A stretch of 64,000 bases of DNA. It comes from Rhynchopus sp. YZ270_cl-10. Its lineage: Eukaryota > Euglenozoa > Diplonemea > Diplonemida > Diplonemidae. Within the stretch, counting starts at the first letter, position 1; each line of letters begins with the position of its first letter. The notes beneath the pieces were generated by a model. That model was not told the origin of the DNA. It saw nothing but the letters and a program-made list of their open reading frames with translations, and did not search any database. Shown piece after piece: positions 19,315 to 28,470 of this stretch. Position numbers and translations under genes: made by a program. The stretch is from contig OZ037875.1 of assembly GCA_964035575.1 (NCBI GenBank), forward strand, positions 1,116,001 to 1,180,000, in the 5' to 3' direction.

Positions 19315-19623
19315 TGTATCAAGGTTTCGCCCCTTTAAAAGGAAGGTGACAACTGTTTCAGGAGGAAGCCCCCCTATCGTTCTTTCTTCTTTCTAACCCT
19401 GATATATATTTTTTTCCTCTGGTCCTGAATCACTTCGTCTGGACCTGATAGTCTCTCTGGATTCTGATATTTCCCTTTTTTTTGGATTCAAAACAATCCT
19501 AAATAAATACCATCAGTGCCCTCATTAAAAAGGTAACTAAGCTAGAGCGCGCTGCGAAGGCTAATGTTCATCTTTCAAAAGTGTTGTTGTTATTTTCTAT
19601 TTTATGTTAGCCAATAAAATGCT
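19315..19623. other. Intergenic, no feature seen
   Basis: T-rich spacer with CTGGTCCTGAATC / CTGGACCTGATAG tandem-like bits. No coding frame. Confidence 0.5.
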
Positions 19624-19719
19624 CTCTGGGGTTTTGATAAACCCGGAGAACCAAGTGCCCCCCTCTCTGCGTCCGCCCAATGAATAGAGAGGCGTTTGCA
19701 CTGTCAACTTCTCTTTTTT
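19624..19719 (+). repeat. GGGTT-AACCC hairpin followed by family C element
   Basis: CTCTGGGGTTTTGATAAACC CGGAG forms a stem. Then TGCGTCCGCCCAATGAATAG and GCGTTTGCACTGTCAACTTC follow. The same pairing of a GGGTT..GAT..AACCC hairpin with a family C element occurs at 40300-40377. Confidence 0.55.
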
Positions 19720-19727
19720 TTTATATA

Positions 19728-19848
19728 CTACAAGCGTAGCTTTAAAAGGAGAAATAGTACATCTGATGACGCCAATCACTCCCTCCCCAACAGGGGTAAT
19801 TGAGCAATCAACGAAAATTGTTTTTTTTTATACCTACAAGCGTAGCTT
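19728..19848 (+). repeat. Hairpin element, family G, copy 2
   Basis: TACAAGCGTAGCTTTAAAAG GAGAAATAGT ... AATTGAGCAATCAACG. The lead TACAAGCGTAGCTT recurs at 19833, so copies 2 and 3 are in tandem. Confidence 0.6.
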
Positions 19849-19978
19849 AAAGGAGAAATAGTTCTTCAGATACGGTCGCCAATCACCCCTCAAACAGTAA
19901 TTGTGCAATCAACTAAAAAACCTTTTTTCCTTTTACTTACCTATCAGACTTACTATGACAGAGTTACTATTTTCTCCA
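19833..19978 (+). repeat. Hairpin element, family G, copy 3
   Basis: AAAGGAGAAATAGTTC ... CAGATACGGTCGCCAATCAC ... TTGTGCAATCAAC ... GAGTTACTATTTTCTCC. The terminal GGAGAAATAGT / ACTATTTTCTCC pairing is the best in the family. Confidence 0.7.
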
Positions 19979-20095
19979 CCCTGACTCGACCTCGAAACAG
20001 GGGGAGTCCCTAGAAAGAAAAAGCGTTGCTCTATATAAAAAAAATATATATCACCCATTCCATGAAAAACCGTATACAAAACCCCTGTTTTTGGT

Positions 20096-20925
20096 AAAGA
20101 AACTAGACAACTTCTACTCCACTAATCTTATCGATTTTTTTTTTAATTGAAAGCGCCGAGCTCGGAAATTCACACTAGCGCATTTTCGACAACAAAAAAA
20201 TACTTCATATTTACGCAAACGATGTCGTCCGTGGCCACATAATTTTAACAGGGGCCCAGGTCCCCAAAAAAAAGATTTTTTCTCTTTTTTTGGAAGATCG
20301 GGTGCGAAATCTTTCAATTCCGGGGTCGGACGATTTTTTTTTGTGCATCTGTTGATGTCTATTATTTTTTGGGCAGTTCTTAGGCGGAAGGTACCTACTA
20401 GGAAGTGCCTTATGGTGCCCCTTTTACAGAGGAATTCCTCTATATTTTAAGGCCACGCGTTCGTCAACAAAAAATTGCCCAAGCACACGTTTGAAAGATG
20501 CATTGCAATATCTTGCAATTCCGGGGTCGTACGACCAACGGGTAGACGCAGAAGGCGACCAGGGTACTACCGTATACCAGCGGCGAACACCCCATTTTCC
20601 AAGGTAATTTGCCCTGCTATATACAGCTATAGTGCACAAGTCTTCATGGTAAAAAAAGTAGACAACTTCTACTCCACTAATCTTCTCGATTTTTTTTTTA
20701 ATGAAAAGCGCTGAGCTCGGAAATTCACACTAGCGGGGTTTTGGGGGGTTTTTGTGACCAGGAAATTGTCGAGGTAACTGGGAGATCCGGACCCAAAACT
20801 CTCCCACACATCCTCGGATGGGATTTTTTTTTTATTTTTTTTTGAAAAAAATATTCTCAGATCCGGGGAGTCAAAATGAATCAAATGCGGGGTCGGACGA
20901 TAAAAAATTTGCATCTGGTGGTGTG
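20096..20925. repeat. Two direct copies of a roughly 270-bp unit
   Basis: Copy 1 (20096-20353) and copy 2 (20651-20925) both run from GACAACTTCTACTCCACTAA through GAGCTCGGAAATTCACACTA to GGGGTCGGACGAT and GCATCTG. The spacer holds a third GGGGTCGTACGACC piece near 20523. No coding. Confidence 0.65.
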
Positions 20926-21084
20926 GCTGAACGGGGGGGAGCATAAAGTGCGGAAAAGTGCTGAAAAAGTGCGGAAAAAGTGCGAATAGGTGCGGAAAAA
21001 GTGCGGAAAAAGTGCGGAAAAAGTGCGAATCAGCCCCCCAAAAAAATTTTCCCCACCTTGTAAAAGTTGAACACTGTGTACTGT
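20926..21084. repeat. Left flank of the minisatellite: AAAAAGTGCGG repeats
   Basis: About eight copies of AAAAAGTGCGG, some ending GTGCGAATAGGTGCGG. The outer edge TGGTGTGGCTGAACGGGG is mirrored at 22459-22475, which gives the whole 20.9-22.5 kb block inverted ends. Confidence 0.65.
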
Positions 21085-22195
21085 GGTACTGTAGGTACTG
21101 TAGGTACTGTAGGTACTGTAGGTACTGTAGGTACTGTAGGTACTGTAGGTACTGTAGGTACTGTAGGTACTGTAGGTACTGTAGGTACTGTAGGTACTGT
21201 AGGTACTGTAGGTACTGTAGGTACTGTAGGTACTGTAGGTACTGTAGGTACTGTAGGTACTGTAGGTACTGTAGGTACTGTAGGTACTGTAGGTACTGTA
21301 GGTACTGTAGGTACTGTAGGTACTGTAGGTACTGTAGGTACTGTAGGTACTGTAGGTACTGTAGGTACTGTAGGTACTGTAGGTACTGTAGGTACTGTAG
21401 GTACTGTAGGTACTGTAGGTACTGTAGGTACTGTAGGTACTGTAGGTACTGTAGGTACTGTAGGTACTGTAGGTACTGTAGGTACTGTAGGTACTGTAGG
21501 TACTGTAGGTACTGTAGGTACTGTAGGTACTGTAGGTACTGTAGGTACTGTAGGTACTGTAGGTACTGTAGGTACTGTAGGTACTGTAGGTACTGTAGGT
21601 ACTGTAGGTACTGTAGGTACTGTAGGTACTGTAGGTACTGTAGGTACTGTAGGTACTGTAGGTACTGTAGGTACTGTAGGTACTGTAGGTACTGTAGGTA
21701 CTGTAGGTACTGTAGGTACTGTAGGTACTGTAGGTACTGTAGGTACTGTAGGTACTGTAGGTACTGTAGGTACTGTAGGTACTGTAGGTACTGTAGGTAC
21801 TGTAGGTACTGTAGGTACTGTAGGTACTGTAGGTACTGTAGGTACTGTAGGTACTGTAGGTACTGTAGGTACTGTAGGTACTGTAGGTACTGTAGGTACT
21901 GTAGGTACTGTAGGTACTGTAGGTACTGTAGGTACTGTAGGTACTGTAGGTACTGTAGGTACTGTAGGTACTGTAGGTACTGTAGGTACTGTAGGTACTG
22001 TAGGTACTGTAGGTACTGTAGGTACTGTAGGTACTGTAGGTACTGTAGGTACTGTAGGTACTGTAGGTACTGTAGGTACTGTAGGTACTGTAGGTACTGT
22101 AGGTACTGTAGGTACTGTAGGTACTGTAGGTACTGTAGGTACTGTAGGTACTGTAGGTACTGTAGGTACTGTAGGTACTGTAGGTACTGTAGGTA
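21085..22195. repeat. 9-bp minisatellite GGTACTGTA, about 123 perfect copies
   Basis: 1,111 bp in which I find no variant unit. Because the unit is a multiple of three, five of the six frames stay open through the array and give long artefact frames of simple tripeptide repeats such as (YCR)n, (GTV)n and (QYL)n. Not evidence of a protein. The array sits between inverted AAAAAGTGCGG flanks. Confidence 0.97.
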
Positions 22196-22480
22196 CGGTT
22201 TTCGCACTTTTTCCGCACTTATTCGCACTTTTACAATGTTGGCTTGCTGACTGTGTCTGTGTACCTGTGTAGGTACACGGTATTCTGTGGGTACCTACCG
22301 TACCTGTACCTGTGTGCCTGTGTATTTGGCAAAGACAGTCAGCAAGCCTACAAGCTAAAAGTGCGAACAAGTGCGGAAAAAGTGCTCAAAAAGTGCGGAA
22401 AAAGTGCGAATAGGTGCGGAAAAAGTGCGAGAAAGTGCGGAAAAGTGCGAATCAGACCCCTTCAGCCACACCATCTGGGT
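22196..22480. repeat. Right flank of the minisatellite, inverted GTGCGG units and palindrome
   Basis: TTTTTCCGCAC units face the left flank. The part 22233-22347 is an imperfect palindrome (GGCTTGCTGACTGTGTCTGT against GACAGTCAGCAAGCC). AAAAAGTGCGG units then return in direct orientation, and the block ends with TTCAGCCACACCATCTGGG. Confidence 0.65.
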
Positions 22481-22681
22481 TCTCTGAGTGACTTTTTTTT
22501 GCAAAAGTATACGGAATTTCATGGAATGGGTGATATTCAGTTTTGCCTTTGTTTCTCCGAGATATTTTCTAAGGGTGACTGGTCGCAGAGAGGGCTTGGG
22601 TTTTATCTCAACGTTTCTCTGTTGTCTTGATGGAATAATTTCGCACAGGTATTGGCGACCCAGCACACCACAATATATAAA

Positions 22682-22722
22682 TAAAATAGTGGAGCTCATC
22701 CTCGGGTGTCTACACTAAAACC
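22682..22722 (+). repeat. Short hairpin element, family E, 5'-shortened
   Basis: AAATAGTGGAGCTCATCCTC then GGGTGTCTACACTAAAAC. The 5' GTGTAG is missing, so the stem is shortened. Confidence 0.55.
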
Positions 22723-23027
22723 CCCTTCAATCAGTATGGACAAATACAACCCAAATAAACCGAAAGAAAGGAACGACAAGAAAATAAAATGAAAAAAAAA
22801 ATAAAAATTCCCCACAACCCCCCCTGTCTCTAACAAATTAAAACAAATTTTCAAAAACCCTGTCTCTTCTTCAAACGCTGCCTCTTTTTCGTTCCCATAT
22901 TCCTCTCTTATTTGCAGGCATTTACACAATAATTACCCTTTTTTTTTTTCACCCCATTTTTATGTCGCTTGAAAGTATCAAAGCGCGATAAAATTTTTTC
23001 TACATTCTTGTCTTATCTTTTCGCAAT
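22723..23027. other. Intergenic, no gene seen
   Basis: A- and T-run DNA with TCTCTTCTTCAAACGCTGCC and an isolated CAGGCATTTACAC. No supported feature. Confidence 0.5.
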
Positions 23028-23070
23028 CTGACTAAGCAGGTTACGTTTAGGTTCACCTTATAACCTTTTC
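23028..23070 (+). repeat. Short hairpin element, family A
   Basis: CTGACTAAGCAGGTTACGTT then TAGGTTCACCTTATAACC. The stem CTAAGC/GTTTAG uses a G-T pair. Confidence 0.6.
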
Positions 23071-23244
23071 TTGCAACCTCCCTCCCACACCCCCACAAAG
23101 CTTTTTTTGAGGTGCCCATTGTAGGCCAGAAACCCCCTGGCCCCTGAGAGGCTGGTTGTGGCACGATAGCAAACACTTTCCCTCTTTTCTTTCTTTTCTT
23201 TTGTTTATCTTTCGATTGAAAGAATATCTTAATCATTTTGTTTG

Positions 23245-23310
23245 GCTGGCATCGTACGTGGGTCAGTCGGAGGTGCCTGCATTAATAACTTCACTTTTGT
23301 TTCTCTCTCT
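23245..23310 (+). repeat. Family C variant directly before a start codon
   Basis: GGCTGGCATCGTACGTGGGT ... GGAGGTGCCTGCATTAATAA then CTTCACTTTTG. The TTTCTCTCTCTTAA tail runs into the ATG at 23314. Related copies are at 56161 and 56931. Confidence 0.6.
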
Positions 23311-23313
23311 TAA

Positions 23314-24564
23314 ATGACAACTTCCGCGCGACCTCAAATGTGTTTTGTTTCCCCAAGACGATCTCCGACGCTATGTTCGCTGGATTCTTCTTCATCTCCT
23401 CCATCTTCTCCCCCGCCTTTTAATATGGTGCCATGCACTGCAGCTTTTGTAATAATGGTGGTATTCTTCCCGACAGCGTTTATGCGATTATATCATGGCG
23501 ATGAAATACGCAATCCAGGGAGCGTGCATTGGGGGCTGTCTCGCAGGGCGTTGCAAAGGAGGTTGCATGAAGCAGTTGCGGAGGGCGAAGCAGAGAGGTT
23601 TCGATCTTTAAGGGATAGTGAAGTTGAAGCGCCTTTGCCGCGAAGAACAAGGTTTTGTCGAAATGCGCACGAATTATTCCCTGGTCGTGCCTACGTTGAT
23701 GGTGATATTGCACGATGGTGTCCTGACTCCTGCAAAATAGAGCATTTTACTGTAAAAACAACGAGAAAATGTCTTGCAGATCGGTCACACAGCATTGCGT
23801 TGTACGGCGACTCGCTGTTAAATGGCATTGGGCTTGCGTTGGCGTTTAAAGGGAATCTTTCTTTCATGAAGCATGATGAAGAGAATATCGTTCCTGCGAG
23901 AGCGTGGCGAGCACGGAATAATCATATCCTCAAAATCCCTGATTCAAATAACGAAGTGGTTCAGTTCTATTGGTCGCAGGCAGCGCATTTGATGGATCCG
24001 ACAGATGCGGTGTTGCGTTGCAATGCCTCTAATGGGTTGCGATCAGCAGGATTAGTGCTTTTACATCATTCAATCTGGGATATGGGGATTGCCTGTGTAG
24101 GAGTGGTGCCCTTCTACCGTGCACTAAAAACCCGGATACTAAAGATGAAAAGGGCAATGAGAAAGGGTGCGAGGTTGGTAGTGTTTGACCTGCATTGGCT
24201 TGCGTTAGGGAAATGCGTTGAGGTGTTTGGGTCTAGGGGGAAGTGTATCGTGAACAATTCGGGTCCGCGCTTGGCAGCGTTTCGCGAAGCAATTCGCATG
24301 GCAGCATCATGCACCGGAACAGAAGTGTTTTCGGACACAGAACTGACCCGAAGCTTTCCCTCGCATACCTACGACGGCATCCACTACGAATCACCGCGAG
24401 ACTACCACATGCAGGCAGACCTTCTCCTCAACGCAGTTTGCCATCGAGACGGTGGAAGCACACCACCCCTAGGCTTCACCCCGCCCGCACAATGCACAGA
24501 AACAAAGACCATCGCGAAATGGGTGTCCCGTGGAGACGTATCCTACTGTATGCGGGATGTGTGA
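23314..24564 (+). CDS. SGNH/PC-esterase-like type II membrane protein
   Basis: 416 aa. A Ser/Pro-rich cytosolic head (1-38) precedes one membrane anchor (about 41-60), so the protein is type II, as for Golgi enzymes. The lumenal domain has SGNH/PC-esterase landmarks: IALYGDSLLNGIG with Ser167 in GDS (block I), LLHHSIWDMGI near 249-259, and SHTYDGIHYESP with Asp354 and His357 as the expected acid and base of the DxxH box. Families with this architecture (TBL, CASD1, NXPE/PC-esterase) O-acetylate or deacetylate polysaccharides and glycans. Substrate cannot be told here. ATG 23314 is used; Met38 is an alternative start just before the anchor. Single exon. Confidence 0.75.
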   Translation: MTTSARPQMCFVSPRRSPTLCSLDSSSSPPSSPPPFNMVPCTAAFVIMVVFFPTAFMRLYHGDEIRNPGSVHWGLSRRALQRRLHEAVAEGEAERFRSLRDSEVEAPLPRRTRFCRNAHELFPGRAYVDGDIARWCPDSCKIEHFTVKTTRKCLADRSHSIALYGDSLLNGIGLALAFKGNLSFMKHDEENIVPARAWRARNNHILKIPDSNNEVVQFYWSQAAHLMDPTDAVLRCNASNGLRSAGLVLLHHSIWDMGIACVGVVPFYRALKTRILKMKRAMRKGARLVVFDLHWLALGKCVEVFGSRGKCIVNNSGPRLAAFREAIRMAASCTGTEVFSDTELTRSFPSHTYDGIHYESPRDYHMQADLLLNAVCHRDGGSTPPLGFTPPAQCTETKTIAKWVSRGDVSYCMRDV

Positions 24565-24885
24565 GTTACGGTGTTGGAATATGAACTCTCCAAGAGAGGT
24601 GCAAAACGTCTCTTTTCATTCCGGTCTCTAATTTGAAGCTTTGCGCAAAAGAAAAAGAAAAAGAAAAAATAGAGTTTTGTTCCCCCCCAAAAAAAACTTT
24701 TTTTTTGAAGATGCGGCGAAGGTTCATCAACACAAATAGTGGTCTATTATCAATCTGGATTCGCTTTTTTCAATATTTTTTTGGAAAAAAGAACGCACAT
24801 TCCTCGGATGTTTTATCTACCTCAATACAGTTTTCATAAAAGAATAGTTCTTTCTCATACGTCTCTCTTAGGTGTTTTTAAAGGG

Positions 24886-25419
24886 ATGGGGAACACTCCC
24901 GCTGCTCCAGCGGAACACAATGTCCACCCTGCTGCGTTAGATGAAGAAACGCAGGCGTTATGGGAGAGTCGAGCGCCGGCGGTTATATCGTATATGTATC
25001 ATCAGTGCCTCATGGGGCAGCTGCCTGCGCAGCGGATGCTGTCGGAGGAGGTGTCCAATGAAGAACGTCCGTACATGGATGCATTGCTGCACCGGGTGCG
25101 CAAGGACATCGCAGCAGAGCTAAACTCCCGCACAGAAGACGCAACCCTGCATACCCTAACAAATTCCATTTCCATCGACGCCGGCCCACAGTACTGCCCA
25201 ACAGACCCGACCCACCACTTCGTCATCCAGAACTACACCTGCAACCCCCCGACCTCGCTCGATGCAGTGCACCCCTTAACCAAGCCCGTGGTGTCGTTCA
25301 CAAAGAAGGCACACAACTTCAGCCACGGTGATGGTACTTTTTCCTCAATAAAAACTGGGCTCGGGTATGGCTCGCGTGTGGAGGAGACCTTTCTCATGAA
25401 TCCAAACAGTAAGAAATAA
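24886..25419 (+). CDS. Hypothetical 177-aa protein, possibly N-myristoylated
   Basis: The frame is open from 24739, but its first good ATG is 24886, right after TCTCTTAGGTG, giving MGNTPAAPAEHNVHP. Gly2 with a small residue at position 6 would allow N-myristoylation. The middle is helical with many acidic residues (LHRVRKDIAAELNSRTED). The C-terminal half has Asn/Pro/Thr-rich loops (VIQNYTCNPPTSLD, HNFSHGDGTFSS) and ends NPNSKK. No membrane segment and no known domain. CTCTCTTAG before the ATG could also be a 3' splice site, in which case more protein would lie upstream. Confidence 0.6.
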   Translation: MGNTPAAPAEHNVHPAALDEETQALWESRAPAVISYMYHQCLMGQLPAQRMLSEEVSNEERPYMDALLHRVRKDIAAELNSRTEDATLHTLTNSISIDAGPQYCPTDPTHHFVIQNYTCNPPTSLDAVHPLTKPVVSFTKKAHNFSHGDGTFSSIKTGLGYGSRVEETFLMNPNSKK

Positions 25420-26101
25420 GTTGGGTTTTTCGCCGTTGGATTTAACGATGAAACACATAAGTTGGGGTTATTTACTTCATCGTACCTGGATGTAGAAGGG
25501 GGGCTACTATAGGGGGGTCCGACGGTGCGGACACAATGCTGGCGTGGACAGAGACGGTGACGTCCATAGTCTTGGGTGATGGGGAGAGGGAGGAGGAGGA
25601 GGAGGAGGAGGTCTCTGTCCGGGAAACGGTGTGCGCTCGAGCATAAAAGGGAATTAGCAGAAGAAGAAGAAAAAAGAAAAGCTCTGATGAGTTCTGGGAT
25701 AGGGGGATGGAATTCTTTTTTTCGAAAGACTTTTTGTTCATCAACTTTTTTTTAGAATCGATTTTTTTTTACCCTCTGCAGACATGTGTGAAAAAAAAAC
25801 AGCTCCAATTTGAAGGCCACTATTGAGCACAGACCCTCCCATCAAAGGGTTCCACTATTATGCGTACACATACAACAAAAGGCAAACATTGTGTTTTGAT
25901 ATATTTATCATTTTTGCTCCCCCTCTTCCCCTCTCACCACACCTCTACTTTCAAAAGGACACGGGGTGATCGGGTGATACACTAAAATAAATTTCGCCTT
26001 TTTTTAGGTGACGACGAGATCTTTCTACTTATTTTCCCCCTTTTTTGTTTTTTTTTTGTTTTTTAGCTACGCCCACAGTGTAAAAAGGGTGTGTCAGTAA
26101 T
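25420..26101. other. Intergenic, no gene seen
   Basis: Purine- and pyrimidine-rich DNA. A GAGGAGGAGG tract lies near 25587. TTGAGCACAGACC near 25822 faintly recalls family F. T runs follow toward the next gene. Confidence 0.5.
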
Positions 26102-28143
26102 ATGGCCTCAGCAGTTAATCCAATCCCACCTACACCGGATGCACTGAACCTCACAAACCTGAAGGAGTCCTTTGTAGACCAGTTGGCAGTGGAGCGAACG
26201 GAGAATATAGGTATACCGCTTCTTCACAATTTTATTTTAAAGTGACTAAGCACGAGAGGCTTAGGATCATCTTATAAACTTTTCTTTATTTTATTTTTAC
26301 TGAGGAGACGTCAACCTCGAGAAACGATGTACTGCATTTTAAATAAAAAATAACACAAAAAAAAACCCCATTTAGCCCCCAGACATCATCCCAGTTATAC
26401 CCAAAAATGTTCTTTTGTTTTAAAAAGAGATTTTGGTTTATTTTATACACCTCTCCCCCTTGAAAAATACCATAATTTAATGTCTAATTTTATCGAAAAC
26501 AAATCCCCTCCGCAGGCATGGCTGCTGAAGGGCCGTCCGACTATGCGATGGTAGCTGCCGCACTTGACGCAGAGGCCTTGAGCGATGGACAGAGCATGAC
26601 CGCTTCGTCCCCTTCCCCAACGAAGTCGCCTCTTGTCTGTGGCGACTCGCCGTTGTCAGCCACATCGCAGCTCCCCCCTCCTCCTGCCCCTGCTCCTCCG
26701 CAGGACACAACACTCACCGAACTGCCAAGAGGCATGACGAGTGTCCCGCAGACCCCTCATACCCCACCTGATTTGGCACCTCCTCCGCAGATGCTGACAC
26801 GGCAGTCTGGGTCTCAGGGCTCCCTCCTCTCTGGGAGTGAAAAGCAGAGTCCGTTTACAGAGGCGGCAGGGACACCACATGGATTGCCTCCTGGTCAGTC
26901 TTTTCGGAGGCCGAAGCTGGCTTCTGTTGTTCCGGTGCGTGCAGGGTCGGCAGCGTCTGATGGATCTGTTCGGTCTGCCGTTCCTGTTGCATCGAATTTG
27001 TCGCAGACGCAGTCGCAGTCACCTCGGTCCACACAGCATCACGATGTGGATCTGAGAGTGTACGGCTCTCCAGCGTCGACGCTGTCGGATGCATTCCCTT
27101 CTCAAACGCAGGCAGTGGGGAGGGTGTCAAAGCGGCCTGCTGGACCAGCATGGGGTTCTCCCCTTTCTGCTACCTCTTCAAAGCAGTTTTATTCCGAAAT
27201 CGAGTCTCCTTTGGTAGGCGAAGTACCCACAACGGAGAGACTAGCAAGCATGTCACCTACGACGGGGCATACCCAAAATGAGTTGAAACATGTTCAGACG
27301 ATGTTGGAGGCGGTAAAGACAAGGGGTACACCAATGCATGCGGTGCAGGCAGCGTTTGACGAAGCGATGTACGAAGAAGAAGCGCGGGTCGTCCTCGAAG
27401 TGATCTCTGCGGAAGAGTCTGGCGTGCGTGGTGAGATGTTCACCGCAGAGCGGACCGAATACGAAGACATCCTCTCCGCATACCGAGCAACCTTTAACAT
27501 AAAATCCACCGCCGAAAAAATAGCCCGCAGGGAACGCCGTCGCCAAAAGGAGCTGGACCGTCTACACCACCTAAAAGAAACCGAACTCCTCCGCGCATGG
27601 AACGAACGGTGCCTCGGTGCCTCCCCGGCAGAAGAGGTACGAAGAAAGGCGGAGAGGGAAAGAGAGCTCCAACAAATACAGCAAACGAACATTGTGACGA
27701 AACAGCTGCGCAGTCGCTACCGTGCGGAGATGCCTCCATTTGCAAGCAATGTACAGAGTATGAGAGAGCGTGGCGTGATCGCCGATGGGAATGCAGTAGG
27801 CGGGGCAGCTATGGAAGGTGGTGGTGCGTCGTACCAGGAGATGGCGGCAGGGCTGCGACGCTCGTATTGGCTCTCCCGCATTGACAAGGAAGAGCGTGAG
27901 CGGGAGGACAGCTTCCGCCGTGCCACAGCAAACCCAGCTGACGCACACCTCCCGCACATGCCCTACCTCGGTGGGAGAGAGGCGGCTTCTGACGTAGGTG
28001 CCAAAGTGCCCGGACGTATTTCCTTTGACTCAGAGGAGCAACTCCACCGTTATGAATACGAGCTCGCCCACGGCCCCATCGCCCTCTACGACAACGAAAC
28101 CCTGATGGGAAGGGGAACACCAAGTAGGGCGCCGTGGAAATAG
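26102..28143 (+). CDS. Hypothetical coiled-coil protein, two exons
   Basis: CDS joins 26102-26210 and 26516-28143 (578 aa). The donor AATATAG|GTATAC and acceptor CTCCGCAG|GC restore a Gly codon (phase 1). Without exon 1 the frame would start at Met38, which is also an ATG. The N-terminal 300 residues are Ser/Pro/Thr-rich and look disordered. Residues about 360-440 are Arg/Glu/Lys-rich with heptad character (ARRERRRQKELDRLHHLKE, RRKAERERELQQIQQTN). The C-terminus has HRYEYELAHGPIALYDN. I do not recognise it. A cytoskeletal or ciliary protein is conceivable from composition only. The 305-bp intron carries a family A hairpin in the sense direction. Confidence 0.75.
26242..26285 (+). repeat. Short hairpin element, family A, inside an intron
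   Basis: GTGACTAAGCACGAGAGGCT then TAGGATCATCTTATAAAC and TTTTC. It starts 32 bases after the 5' splice site of the coiled-coil gene. Confidence 0.75.
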
Positions 28144-28470
28144 AATTAGATTTTTGTGCTTGGTTTTTTTGCGAGAGGTAGAAGGGGAAGGGGAAGGGGA
28201 ATGGAGGGGAGAGAAGGGGGAGGGAACCTTTATGTTTCTTTTTTTCCTGTGACTAAAGTATTTTTTTCGGTTGAGGGTGATTTTGTATCATCTGTCACTC
28301 CGAAGATTCATTGGCCTTCAAAAAAAAACACGACTTTTGTGCACAAAATACTCCATCGCCTCCGGACACGCTCCAAAAAATGTTGCCTCCCTCTTTTTTT
28401 GTAACACCCTTTTTACTCTCACTTCATTTTTTTTCCAGATTTTTTTGACTGAGTGCACAACTTATTTCAG

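Noticed and set aside
21085-22195. CRISPR array
   Set aside because: The units are 9 bp with no spacers, in a eukaryotic setting.
21085-22195. Telomeric or subtelomeric repeat
   Set aside because: The unit GGTACTGTA is unlike telomere repeats, it is flanked by unique DNA on both sides, and genes continue beyond it.
20669-22370. Long open frames of 400-519 codons on both strands
   Set aside because: They are translations of the 9-bp minisatellite, which stays open in five frames because its unit is a multiple of three.
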